A DNA stretch of 64,000 nucleotides, taken from Bradyrhizobium sp. CSS354. GTDB taxonomy: Bacteria > Pseudomonadota > Alphaproteobacteria > Rhizobiales > Xanthobacteraceae. Within the stretch, counting starts at the first letter, position 1. Each line of letters opens with the position of its first letter. The notes under the pieces were generated by a model that saw only the letters and a program-made list of their open reading frames with translations, made no database searches and was not told the DNA's origin. This document shows, piece by piece, positions 32,942 through 40,530 of this stretch. A program made the translations under genes and the position numbers. Location: positions 186,001 through 250,000 of the forward strand of contig NZ_JAACFU010000001.1 of the NCBI RefSeq assembly GCF_029051725.1, in the 5' to 3' direction.

Positions 32942-34789
32942 ATGAAACCGCTTTCGCCTCTCGCCACCGCCTGGACCCGTTCGAAGCCGCCTTTGCTGCG
33001 GTTTCTGGACAATTGCCTCAACCAATTCTCGGCGGAGACCTCGGGCGCGGTCGCCGACTACATTCCCGAGCTCGGCAAGGCCGATCCTGCCTGTTTCGGC
33101 ATCAGCCTCGCGACCCTGGACGGTCATGTCTACGAGGTCGGCGACTCCAGGGCGCCCTTCACCATCCAGTCGATGTCCAAGCCGTTCGTGTTCGCACTGG
33201 CGCTGGACCTGCTCGGCGCAAACAGGGTGGAGAGCGCGATCGGCGTCGAACCTTCAGGCGATCCCTTCAACTCGATCCGGCTCAATTCGGAGAACCATCC
33301 ATTCAACCCGATGGTCAATGCCGGCGCGATCGCCTGCACCGGGCTGATCCACGACAGCAAGGGTCCGGATGCCTTCGAGCAAATTTGCCTCGCGCTCAGT
33401 CGTTTTGCCGGCCGCGATCTCGCCGTCGACGAGGCCGTCTACGCTTCCGAAAGCCAGACCGGCGACCGCAACCGTGCCATCGGCTATCTCCTCAAGACCA
33501 ATGCGGTGATCTCGGACAATGTCGCTGCCGTGCTCGACGTCTATTTCCGGCAATGCGCGGTGCTAGTCACCGCGCGCGACATCGCGGTGATGGCGGCAAC
33601 GCTCGCCAACCGCGGTCTCAACCCGGTCACGGGCGAGCAGGTGCTGAGCGCTTACGCGATCTCGCGCACGCTGTCAGTGATGACGTCGTCGGGCATGTAC
33701 GATTATGCCGGCGAATGGATCTACCGGATCGGCATCCCTGCCAAGAGCGGCGTCGGCGGCGGAATTCTCGCTGCCCTCCCCGCCCGCCTCGGGCTCGGCA
33801 GCTACTCGCCAAGGCTCGACAAGCACGGCAACAGCGTGCGCGGCATCAAGGTGTGCGAGGCTCTGTCCTCGCATTACGATCTGCACATGCTCAACCGCAG
33901 CGACGATGCACGCAACGCCGTCATCGCCGATTACGACATCGGCAAGAGCCCGTCGCGGCGCGTGCGCCGCCCACAGGAGCGCGATATTCTCGCAGCCCAC
34001 GAGCAGGACGTGCGGATCATCGAGCTGGTCGGCACGCTGTCGCTGTCGGCGGTCGACTATGTCTCGCGCCGGCTTGCGGGCCAGCCGCGACCGCAATTCG
34101 TGATCTTCGATCTCCACCGCGTCACCTCCACCACGCGCGCCGGGGCGCGGCTGGTGGCCGAAGCATTCGAGGAGCTGGCGGCGCTGAATGTGACCGTCGT
34201 CCTGTCAGGCGTCAGGCGCGCCTCCAAGGAATGGGACAGCCTGCGGGAATGGACCGCGGAGCTCAAGAACGTCCGCGATTTCTACCTGCTCGACACCGCA
34301 ATCGAATGGGCCGAAGACCAGATCGTCTACCGCTACGGCGGCTCGATCGACTTCCATGAGACCACCGAGCTCGCCGAACAGCCGCTGCTGGCCGGTATGA
34401 GCGAGGAAGAGCTGACCGACCTCGCCTCGATCTGCACGATCCGGACCTATCAAGCCGGGACAAAGATCCTCACCACCGGCGATCCTGCCGATGCCCTGTT
34501 CTTCCTGCGCAGCGGCGCGGTGCATGTCACCCTGCCCGACGGAGTGCGGCTCGCAACACTCACAGCCGGCATGGCCTTCGGCGAAATGGCCCTGATCGAG
34601 ACCACTCGCTCCGCCGACGTCTTCGCGGATATGGCTGCGACGGCGTTCGAGGCGCCACTGAAAGCGTTCGAGCGCTTCCGCAAGCAGCACCCGCACGCCA
34701 GCGAACGCATCATGCGCAATCTTGCGCAGCTTCTCGCCGACCGCTTGATCGTCGCCAACGCCAGGGTGGATATCTTGACCTCGACCTGA
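32942..34789 (+). CDS. glsA: Glutaminase A fused to STAS and cyclic-nucleotide-binding domains
   Basis: 615 residues, twice the usual 310 of GlsA. Residues 1-310 are a complete glutaminase: nucleophile Ser77 and Lys80 in SMSKPF, SENHPFNPMVNAGAI near 120-134, and the glycine loop SGVGGGILAALP near 267-278. Residues about 350-460 form a STAS-like fold (VRIIELVGTLSLSAVDYVSR through VTVVLSGV). Residues 475-600 form a cNMP-binding domain (ILTTGDPADALFFLRSGAVHV, GMAFGEMALIETTRSADVFAD). It hydrolyses glutamine to glutamate and ammonia in the cytosol. The added domains suggest allosteric control by a nucleotide or by partners. The cNBD lacks a DNA-binding helix. Confidence 0.9.
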   Translation: MKPLSPLATAWTRSKPPLLRFLDNCLNQFSAETSGAVADYIPELGKADPACFGISLATLDGHVYEVGDSRAPFTIQSMSKPFVFALALDLLGANRVESAIGVEPSGDPFNSIRLNSENHPFNPMVNAGAIACTGLIHDSKGPDAFEQICLALSRFAGRDLAVDEAVYASESQTGDRNRAIGYLLKTNAVISDNVAAVLDVYFRQCAVLVTARDIAVMAATLANRGLNPVTGEQVLSAYAISRTLSVMTSSGMYDYAGEWIYRIGIPAKSGVGGGILAALPARLGLGSYSPRLDKHGNSVRGIKVCEALSSHYDLHMLNRSDDARNAVIADYDIGKSPSRRVRRPQERDILAAHEQDVRIIELVGTLSLSAVDYVSRRLAGQPRPQFVIFDLHRVTSTTRAGARLVAEAFEELAALNVTVVLSGVRRASKEWDSLREWTAELKNVRDFYLLDTAIEWAEDQIVYRYGGSIDFHETTELAEQPLLAGMSEEELTDLASICTIRTYQAGTKILTTGDPADALFFLRSGAVHVTLPDGVRLATLTAGMAFGEMALIETTRSADVFADMAATAFEAPLKAFERFRKQHPHASERIMRNLAQLLADRLIVANARVDILTST

Positions 34790-34794
34790 GCGGC

Positions 34795-35097
34795 CTAGCG
34801 GCTCGCCGCCTCGCTGATCCGCCGCTTGATCTTGGCGGCGCTGGTCTTGAGCAGCTCGGATGGCTGCTGGCCGGTGGCCACGCACAGGCAGGCCCAGTAG
34901 TAGATGACATCGCCCAGTTCATCGACGAGGCCGGCCTGGTCGAGCCAGTCATCGCGGAGCAGCTTCTTGATGTGCTCGGCCACCTCGCCGGATTCCCCGG
35001 CGAGTCCGAGGCCCAGATAGGCCAGCCGTTCGTTGGACGGACGCTCATCGACTTTCGCAATCGTTGCAGCCCAGGCGGCATATTCATCGATCGTCAT
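34795..35097 (-). CDS. MazG-like nucleotide pyrophosphohydrolase
   Basis: 100 residues from the ATG at 35095-35097, which has GAGGG at a suitable distance; an ATG six bases upstream is possible. All-alpha NTP pyrophosphohydrolase features are present: GLAGESGEVAEHIKK near 32-46 supplies the ExxE metal ligands and VDELGDVIYYWACL near 57-70 supplies the ExxD pair. It should hydrolyse a (d)NTP to the monophosphate as house-cleaning. It converges on the glutaminase, with five bases between stops. Confidence 0.85.
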   Translation of the reverse strand: MTIDEYAAWAATIAKVDERPSNERLAYLGLGLAGESGEVAEHIKKLLRDDWLDQAGLVDELGDVIYYWACLCVATGQQPSELLKTSAAKIKRRISEAASR

Positions 35098-35123
35098 GAG
35101 CATCCCTCACAGCAATGCCTCGA

Positions 35124-35651
35124 TCAGCCTACCACTTCGGTGACCGGCTGAAGGTCGATCTCAAAGGTCTCCAGAAATTTCGACGTCATGATGTAGAAGC
35201 CGACAGAGAGCTGCAGCTCGACGAGCGCGGCCGGCGTCAGTTTCGATGAGATCGCCTTGAAGGTCGCATCGGTCGGCTTGTTCAGCTTGACGATCTCGTC
35301 GGTGAAGGCGAGCGCGGCGCGTTGCGTCTCGTCGAAACAGCTCGCGGCCTGCCAGTTCTCGAGCGCCTCATTCTGCTCGTCGGTGACGCCAACATTCTTG
35401 CCGATGCGCTTGTGCGCGACGATCTCATACGGCGCCTCGCACAGGATGCCGGTGCGGGTGATCGCGAGCTCGCGCACGATCGGATCGAGCTCGCCCTTGT
35501 GCCGGATGGCGCCGCCGAGCCGGCAGTACTGCTCGAAATAGCTCGGCGAATGCGACATCATCCGGAAGATATTGGCATTACGGTTCTTGTCGAGGATTTC
35601 GCGGGTGCGGTCGGATGCCTTGGACGGGTCGCTGTAGTTGATGCGGGCCAT
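35124..35651 (-). CDS. Carboxymuconolactone decarboxylase/AhpD-like family protein
   Basis: 175 residues from the ATG at 35649-35651 (MARINYSDPSKASDRTREIL); a longer frame to 35966 is unsupported. The helical CMD fold is recognised from LGGAIRHKGELDPIVRELAITRTGILCEAPYEIVAHKRIG near 46-86. The CxxC of AhpD peroxidases is missing: only one Cys occurs in that helix (TGILCEAPYE), so peroxidase activity is unlikely. Function is unknown. The 270 bases upstream contain no gene that I can support. Confidence 0.83.
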   Translation of the reverse strand: MARINYSDPSKASDRTREILDKNRNANIFRMMSHSPSYFEQYCRLGGAIRHKGELDPIVRELAITRTGILCEAPYEIVAHKRIGKNVGVTDEQNEALENWQAASCFDETQRAALAFTDEIVKLNKPTDATFKAISSKLTPAALVELQLSVGFYIMTSKFLETFEIDLQPVTEVVG

Positions 35652-35921
35652 GATTTTCCTGAAGTTTTCCCTAAGCCTTTGATGTTTTTTGTCGTTAGCG
35701 GCGATAGTTCCACGAAACTGTATTCTTGCGCGTCCGCAGGAGCAACAACATCGAGTCAAAATGCCGCCGCATTGCTGAACGACCTTGGCACAGTCGATAT
35801 TCGCCGCGTGGGGACTTGATCGCGGCGGATACTCGCAAGGGGTGTTCCGAGTAAAAACAATTGGCCGTCGGGCGCTAACCGCGCATCGATGAGTCACGCC
35901 CAAGTCTAGGGAGAAAATGGC

Positions 35922-36023
35922 ATGAAGGAAGCCACCAAGGGGGCGGCCTCGGAAGCGTTCGCGCATATGCTGGCGGTGATGGCGATGCTCGTCATCGCCA
36001 GCATCTTGTTCTACGGGCGCTAG
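35922..36023 (+). CDS. Small single-pass membrane protein (33 residues)
   Basis: The frame runs from ATG at 35922 to TAG at 36021, with AGGGAG about nine bases before the start. The N-terminal half is polar (MKEATKGAASEAFAH) and is followed by one hydrophobic helix (MLAVMAMLVIASILFYG) and a terminal Arg, predicting a tail-anchored or single-span inner-membrane peptide. It stands alone, divergent from the CMD gene. A palindromic repeat follows 22 bases after the stop and may end the transcript. No family recognised. Confidence 0.55.
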   Translation: MKEATKGAASEAFAHMLAVMAMLVIASILFYGR

Positions 36024-36045
36024 TTAAGAGTCGGGTGAGAGCTTT

Positions 36046-36129
36046 CGTCATTCCGGGGTGGCCCTCGCACAGGTCAGGCCCAGAATTCCCGTTCCAGGCT
36101 CGGTCTCTCAGGACCGCCCCCGAATGACG
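36046..36129. repeat. Dispersed palindromic repeat, CGTCATTCCGGGG type
   Basis: The left end CGTCATTCCGGGGTGGCC and the right end GGACCGCCCCCGAATGACG are imperfect inverted copies around a central segment. It lies between the 33-residue gene and the convergent DUF35 gene. A shorter related fragment occurs inside the coding end of the CoA-transferase near 37648-37668. Confidence 0.7.
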
Positions 36130-36136
36130 AATCCTA

Positions 36137-36496
36137 CTATGATCTCTTCGTGAAAAACGGCACAATCTTCCCAGCGAACAGTTTGAAGCTCGCACTGACC
36201 TCATCGCCGATGGCGAGATTATTCTCACCATGCGCCATCATGCGAAAACCCTCGGCGCAATCGACCAGCAGGATGTTGTAGGGCACGTGGGACCGCGTCT
36301 CAGGCGTCGCGGCGCGGCAGACCAGCGAGGCCGCGTAGACCCTGCCTTTGCCGCTGGCGCGTTGCTCGCGCGGATCGGACGCGCCGCAGGCCATGCAGAA
36401 GGCGCGTCGAAAATACTGCACATGGCCGCATGCGCCGCAGGTCTGATAGGTGACGGGGTGTTCGCCATTGGTCCAGTCGCCCAGACGCTCGCTCAT
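36137..36496 (-). CDS. DUF35 OB-fold/zinc-ribbon protein, partner of the thiolase-like protein
   Basis: 119 residues from the ATG at 36494-36496, whose ATGA overlaps the stop of the thiolase-like gene; a longer frame is a shadow. Two CxxC pairs (TCGACGHVQYF and FCMACGASDP, residues about 19-41) form a rubredoxin-like zinc ribbon, followed by an OB-fold (GRVYAASLVCRAATPE to FKLFAGKIVPFF). DUF35 proteins act as obligate partners of thiolase-superfamily enzymes, for example with HMG-CoA synthase or the Ltp2 aldolase. Overlap with the thiolase-like gene supports a complex. Confidence 0.87.
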   Translation of the reverse strand: MSERLGDWTNGEHPVTYQTCGACGHVQYFRRAFCMACGASDPREQRASGKGRVYAASLVCRAATPETRSHVPYNILLVDCAEGFRMMAHGENNLAIGDEVSASFKLFAGKIVPFFTKRS

Positions 36497-37629
36497 CGCA
36501 TCCGCTCCAGGAACATGGTCACGTGAGACGACAGCACGCCGCCGTCGCCGTGCAGCAGCGCGATCGAGGCGTCGCGCACCTGACGATTCGCCGCCCGCCC
36601 CGTCATCTGCAGATGCGTTTCGACAAGATGCGCCATGGCGCCACCGACGCCGCAATGACCGTAGCTGAGCAGGCCGCCATGGGTGTTCAGCGGCATCGCG
36701 CCGTCACGGCTGAAATGGCCGGCGCGCACGCGCGCGGCTGCCTCGCCCCGGCCAGCAAGGCCGAGGTCTTCCAGCAGCATCGCGAGCGTGATCGTAAAGC
36801 TGTCGTAGATCGCGGCGTAGCGCACGTCGGAAATCGCGAGGCCGGTGGCCTCCCTGGCGCGGGCGACGGAGATCTCGGCGCCGAGCTCACTCAGGGCGGG
36901 CGCTGCAGTGACGTGCTGATGGGTATGAGCCTGGGCACAGCCGCGAATGCGCACGCCGGCCTCTCCGGTCCGCTCGCGGCTGACGACGAAGGCGGCGCCT
37001 CCGTCGGACACCGGACAGCAATCGAGCAGCTTCAGCGGCATCGCCACCGGCTTCGAGGCCATGACGTCGGCGACCTCGATGGGATCTTGGAATTGCGCAC
37101 CGGGATGATTGCAGGCGTGGGCGCGCATCAGCACCGCGAATTCGGCGAGGTCTTCTTCGGTCACGCCGTATTCGTGCATGTATCTGTTAGCGACCAGGCC
37201 GTAATAGGCGGGAATGGTCGGGCCGAGCGGCACCTCGTAGTCGGGATGGCCGACCTGCGCCAACGCCTGGATCGAGGCATCGCGGCTCTGCCCGGTGAGG
37301 CGGTTCTCGCCGGCGACGACGAGCACATTGCGGGCGACGCCCGCTTCGACGAGATGATGCGCGAGCATGGTCATCGCGAGCCCGGTCGCGCCGCCGACTT
37401 GGACGGCGTGGGCGTAATTGGGGCGGATGCCAAAATGCTCGGCAAAGACGGTCGCCAGCATGATGTGCGGCGACACGGTAGAGTAGCCGCAGAGGATGCC
37501 GTCGACGTCGGCGCGGTTGAGCCCGGCATCGTCGAGCGCGGTTTGCGCGGCCCTGCTCATCAGGTCGAGCGAGGACGAACCTTCGTGCTTGCCGAAAGGC
37601 GTGAGGCCGACGCCGGTGATGAAGCTCAC
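36493..37629 (-). CDS. Thiolase-superfamily (lipid-transfer/SCP-x type) protein lacking the usual Cys nucleophile
   Basis: 378 residues from a GTG start at 37627-37629 that overlaps the CoA-transferase stop (GTGA). Thiolase-fold landmarks are present (DVDGILCGYST near 41-51, GGLLSYGHCGVGGAMAHLVE near 320-340). Where true thiolases have the nucleophile (…ACASG…), this protein reads VQVGGATGLAMTM near 76-88, so the Cys is absent. That pattern, together with a DUF35 partner, resembles the Ltp2/ChsH2 aldolase of steroid side-chain degradation. I infer retro-aldol C-C cleavage of a hydroxyacyl-CoA as a possibility. Confidence 0.8.
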   Translation of the reverse strand: MSFITGVGLTPFGKHEGSSSLDLMSRAAQTALDDAGLNRADVDGILCGYSTVSPHIMLATVFAEHFGIRPNYAHAVQVGGATGLAMTMLAHHLVEAGVARNVLVVAGENRLTGQSRDASIQALAQVGHPDYEVPLGPTIPAYYGLVANRYMHEYGVTEEDLAEFAVLMRAHACNHPGAQFQDPIEVADVMASKPVAMPLKLLDCCPVSDGGAAFVVSRERTGEAGVRIRGCAQAHTHQHVTAAPALSELGAEISVARAREATGLAISDVRYAAIYDSFTITLAMLLEDLGLAGRGEAAARVRAGHFSRDGAMPLNTHGGLLSYGHCGVGGAMAHLVETHLQMTGRAANRQVRDASIALLHGDGGVLSSHVTMFLERMR

Positions 37630-38849
37630 GGACGCACCTGTGCATCGTCATTCCGGGGCGGCGAACGGGTAACGCCATCGCGCACCATGGCGTCGATCTC
37701 GTCGGCGAAATAGCCGATCTCACGCAGGATTTCCGCGCCGTGCTCGTTGAGCTGCGGCGCAAGCCGCACCGGTTCGGCCTCGGTCTCGGACCAGGTCGCC
37801 GTCACCCTCATACTCCGGATCGGCCCTTCGGTTGGATGGTTCACCACCGGAAAGAAGTTGGTCGCCTCCAGATGCTCATCGTGCAGCATCGACGCGAGGT
37901 CGTGCATCGGCATCACAGGCACGTCCGCCCTGGTGAGCAGGTCGATCCATTCCTCGGTGCTGCGCGTCTCGAAGATGCGCGCGAGTTCGGCATAGACGAC
38001 GTCGATATTGGCGGCGCGGCCGGCGAATGTCGCGAACATCGCGTCGGCGCGCAGGTCGTCGCGCCCCGTCGCCTTGAAGAAATTCTCCCACTGCTTGTCG
38101 TTGTAGACGATGACGCTGAGATAGCCGTCCGAGGTCTTGTAGGGCCTGCGGTCGCGCGAGAGGTGTCGGGCGTAACCGCCCTTGTCGAGCGGGGGCTCGT
38201 AGGTGAGACCGCCCATGTGGTCGCCCATGACGAAGCCGGCCATGGTCTCGAACATCGGGATGTCGACGCGCTGGCCTTGCCCGGTCCGGTCGCGGTGGAC
38301 GAGGCTGGCGCAGATCGCGCCGACAGCGGTCAAGCCAACGATGCGATCGACCAGTGCGTTCGGCACATAGCGCGGCACGCCGTCACCGGTCTGCGCCATC
38401 AAGGCCGGCAGCGCGGTGGCGCCCTGGATCAGATCGTCATAGGCGGGCTTTGCGGCATACGGCCCGTCCTGGCCGAAGCCGAACACGCCGGCATAGACCA
38501 GCCGCGGATTGATCTTGCAAACAACGTCATAGTCCAGTTGAAGCCGCGCCATCGCCTGCGGGCGAACGTTGTAGACGAGCACGTCGGCGTCCTTCAGCAA
38601 GCGCAGCACGGCCTCGCGGCCGGCGGGCTTCTTCAGGTCGAGGCAGATCGAGCGCTTGCTGCGGTTGGTATTGAGGAACACCGGGCCCATGCCGGCGTGC
38701 CGCATCGGACCAATCAGGCGGGTGACGTCGCCGTCCAGAGACTCCACCTTGATGACGTCTGCGCCGTAGTCGCCGAGCATCTGGGTCGCATAGGGACCCA
38801 TCAGCACGGTGGTCATGTCGACGACCTTGATGCCCTTCAGCGGCCCCAT
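37626..38849 (-). CDS. CaiB/BaiF-family (type III) CoA-transferase
   Basis: 407 residues. The N-terminal Rossmann-like GIKVVDMTTVLMGPYATQMLGDYGADVIKVE is typical. The likely catalytic Asp lies in the region AYDDLIQGATALPALMAQTG near 138-157, before VDRIVGLTAVGAICASL. It moves CoA between acids via an aspartyl-CoA thioester. It is first in the operon and coupled to the thiolase-like and DUF35 genes. The C-terminal tail SPPRNDDAQVRP is encoded by a CGTCATTCCGGGGCGG repeat fragment, so it is likely a late extension. Confidence 0.88.
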   Translation of the reverse strand: MGPLKGIKVVDMTTVLMGPYATQMLGDYGADVIKVESLDGDVTRLIGPMRHAGMGPVFLNTNRSKRSICLDLKKPAGREAVLRLLKDADVLVYNVRPQAMARLQLDYDVVCKINPRLVYAGVFGFGQDGPYAAKPAYDDLIQGATALPALMAQTGDGVPRYVPNALVDRIVGLTAVGAICASLVHRDRTGQGQRVDIPMFETMAGFVMGDHMGGLTYEPPLDKGGYARHLSRDRRPYKTSDGYLSVIVYNDKQWENFFKATGRDDLRADAMFATFAGRAANIDVVYAELARIFETRSTEEWIDLLTRADVPVMPMHDLASMLHDEHLEATNFFPVVNHPTEGPIRSMRVTATWSETEAEPVRLAPQLNEHGAEILREIGYFADEIDAMVRDGVTRSPPRNDDAQVRP

Positions 38850-38868
38850 CGTTCACTCCCGATTGCGC

Positions 38869-38884
38869 GGGCTCAGATGAGCCC
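38869..38884. promoter_or_regulatory. Hairpin in the CoA-transferase leader
   Basis: GGGCTC-AGAT-GAGCCC is a perfect 6-bp stem with a 4-base loop, 20-35 bases upstream of the CoA-transferase ATG (minus strand). It could fold in the mRNA leader. No regulator is suggested; the remainder of the 121-base gap is GC-rich and without a gene. Confidence 0.3.
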
Positions 38885-38970
38885 TGCGATTTCGGTCCAG
38901 CTAACGGCAGCGGCGGCGCGCGCGCAAGGGCGGCCGGCGTATGGCCGCATGCGCCGGCGAAGAAAGTCGG

Positions 38971-39177
38971 CTATTTCTTCTGACGGGATTCGCGCACTTT
39001 GAGGAGACGGTCGAGCTCCTCATTCTGCTGGTTGATGCGATCCGCGATCCGCGACTCGTTCTGCTCACCCGAGGCGGCCGCGGCCTGCTCGATGAGCTGG
39101 CGGATATTGTCCTCGAGAATCGCGATGCGATCGTTGAGTGCGTCCATCGACAGCGAATCTTCGTAGTCATTGCTCAT
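38971..39177 (-). CDS. Small coiled-coil protein of unknown function (68 residues)
   Basis: 68 residues beginning MSNDYEDSLSMDALNDRIAILEDNIRQLIEQ and ending with a basic cluster. Nearly the whole chain is a predicted alpha-helical coiled coil rich in Glu, Gln and Arg, with Ile and Leu heptads. It superficially resembles SlyX-like proteins, but the characteristic SlyX ending is not seen. There is no signal peptide or membrane segment. It stands alone between the second thiolase and the CoA-transferase operon. Confidence 0.7.
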   Translation of the reverse strand: MSNDYEDSLSMDALNDRIAILEDNIRQLIEQAAAASGEQNESRIADRINQQNEELDRLLKVRESRQKK

Positions 39178-39250
39178 GATGCATCCCCTGCAAATCGATC
39201 ATGAGCTTTAAGGGCCCCGGGGGAGCCCACCATGATCTAGCGCAAGATAA

Positions 39251-39290
39251 GAAGGTGGGCACGGCGCTTGCGCGCCTTTGCCCACCCTAC
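39251..39290. terminator. GGTGGGCA/TGCCCACC hairpin repeat downstream of the thiolase
   Basis: GGTGGGCA (39254-39261) pairs with TGCCCACC (39279-39286), and GGCGC/GCGCC lies within the loop. The sequence continues to CCCTAC, the same theme as the 10377-10492 element. It lies 12 bases beyond the thiolase stop and probably ends that transcript on the minus strand. Confidence 0.55.
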
Positions 39291-39301
39291 AAGGTCGGAG
39301 C

Positions 39302-40471
39302 TTACTTCAGCGGCTCCAGTACGGAGACGTAGTTGGCGACCGCCGCACCGCCCATGTTGAAGATGCCACCGAGTTTTGCGTTCTTGAGCTGCATGCCCTC
39401 GGGCGCTTGGCCGGCGAGCTGCATCGCGGTCATCACGTGCATGGAGACGCCGGTGGCGCCGATCGGATGGCCCTTGGCCTTCAGGCCGCCGGACGGATTG
39501 ACCGGCAGCTTGCCGTCCTTGAGCGTCCAGCCTTCCTTGATGGCGCGGGCACCCTGCCCCCTCGGCGTCAGGCCCATCGCCTCGTACTCGATCAGCTCGG
39601 CGACGGTGAAGCAGTCATGGGTCTCGACGAAAGAGAGATCGGTGAGCGCAACACCCGCCTTCTCCAGCGCGCGCTGCCAGGCGACCGTGCAGCCCTCGAA
39701 CTGGAGGATGTCGCGCTTGGACATCGGCAGAAAATCCTGGGCGTGCGCGGTGGCGCGGAAGCCGATCGACTTGCTCATGCCCTTGGCGGTTTCCGCGTCG
39801 GCCAGCACCAGGGCAGCGGCACCGTCCGAGACCAGCGAGCAGTCGGTGCGCTTCAGGGGGCCGGCAACGTAGGGGTTCTTCTCGCTCTCGGCGCGGCAGA
39901 ACTCGAAGCCAAAGTCCTTGCGCATCTGGGCGAAGGGATTGGCAACACCGTTCTTGTGGTTCTTGGCCGCGATCAGCGCCAGTGCATCGGACTGATCGCC
40001 GTATTTCTGGAAATAGGAGCTGGCGATCTTGCCGAACACGCCGGCGAAGCCGCCGACGGTGTCGCCGTCCTCGGGCAGATAGGACGCCTTGAGCAGGTTC
40101 TTGCCGATCTCCGGCCCCGGCGTGCGCGTCATCTGTTCGACGCCGACAACGAGGACAATCCTGGCCGCGCCGGCCGCGATCGCGCGCACGCCCTGATGGA
40201 CGGCGGCGGAGCCGGTGGCGCAGGCGTTCTCGACCCGGGTCGCCGGCTTGAAGCGCAGCTCCGGGTCGGCCTGAAGCACCAGTGAGGCGGTAAAATCCTG
40301 GGGCGAGAAGCCGGCGTTGAAATGGCCGAGCACGATCTCGTCGACATCGCCGGCCGAAATGCCGGCATCCGCCAGCGCCTCATTGGCGACCTTCACCACA
40401 AGGCTTTCCACGGTCTCGGTGTCGAACTTGCCGAATGGCGTATGCGCCCATCCGACGATGCTGGCGGTCAT
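39302..40471 (-). CDS. Acetyl-CoA acetyltransferase, SCP2/lipid-transfer thiolase type
   Basis: 389 residues; GGGAGAAAG precedes the ATG. The nucleophile Cys is present in TRVENACATGSAAVHQG near 84-100, and the C-terminal His in GGLKAKGHPIGATGVSMHV near 330-348. Together with the GWAHTPFGKFD N-terminus this places it in the SCP-x-like acetyl-CoA acetyltransferase group. It cleaves or forms 3-ketoacyl-CoA. It is separated by 59 bases from the sugar-acid operon upstream, so co-transcription is possible but unproven. Confidence 0.88.
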   Translation of the reverse strand: MTASIVGWAHTPFGKFDTETVESLVVKVANEALADAGISAGDVDEIVLGHFNAGFSPQDFTASLVLQADPELRFKPATRVENACATGSAAVHQGVRAIAAGAARIVLVVGVEQMTRTPGPEIGKNLLKASYLPEDGDTVGGFAGVFGKIASSYFQKYGDQSDALALIAAKNHKNGVANPFAQMRKDFGFEFCRAESEKNPYVAGPLKRTDCSLVSDGAAALVLADAETAKGMSKSIGFRATAHAQDFLPMSKRDILQFEGCTVAWQRALEKAGVALTDLSFVETHDCFTVAELIEYEAMGLTPRGQGARAIKEGWTLKDGKLPVNPSGGLKAKGHPIGATGVSMHVMTAMQLAGQAPEGMQLKNAKLGGIFNMGGAAVANYVSVLEPLK

Positions 40472-40530
40472 GATCTTTCTCCCTGGCGGTCTCTTGCTGA
40501 CCTAAGTCTTAGCCCAGGGATGGCAAGACT

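Noticed and set aside
35652..35966. N-terminal extension of the CMD-family protein
   Set aside because: The conserved family start is MARINYSD at 35651; the upstream residues are Cys/Arg-rich and promoter-like.
39251..39290. Possible small RNA gene in the GGTGGGCA hairpin
   Set aside because: Sequence belongs to a dispersed repeat type and directly follows a stop codon; a terminator is simpler.
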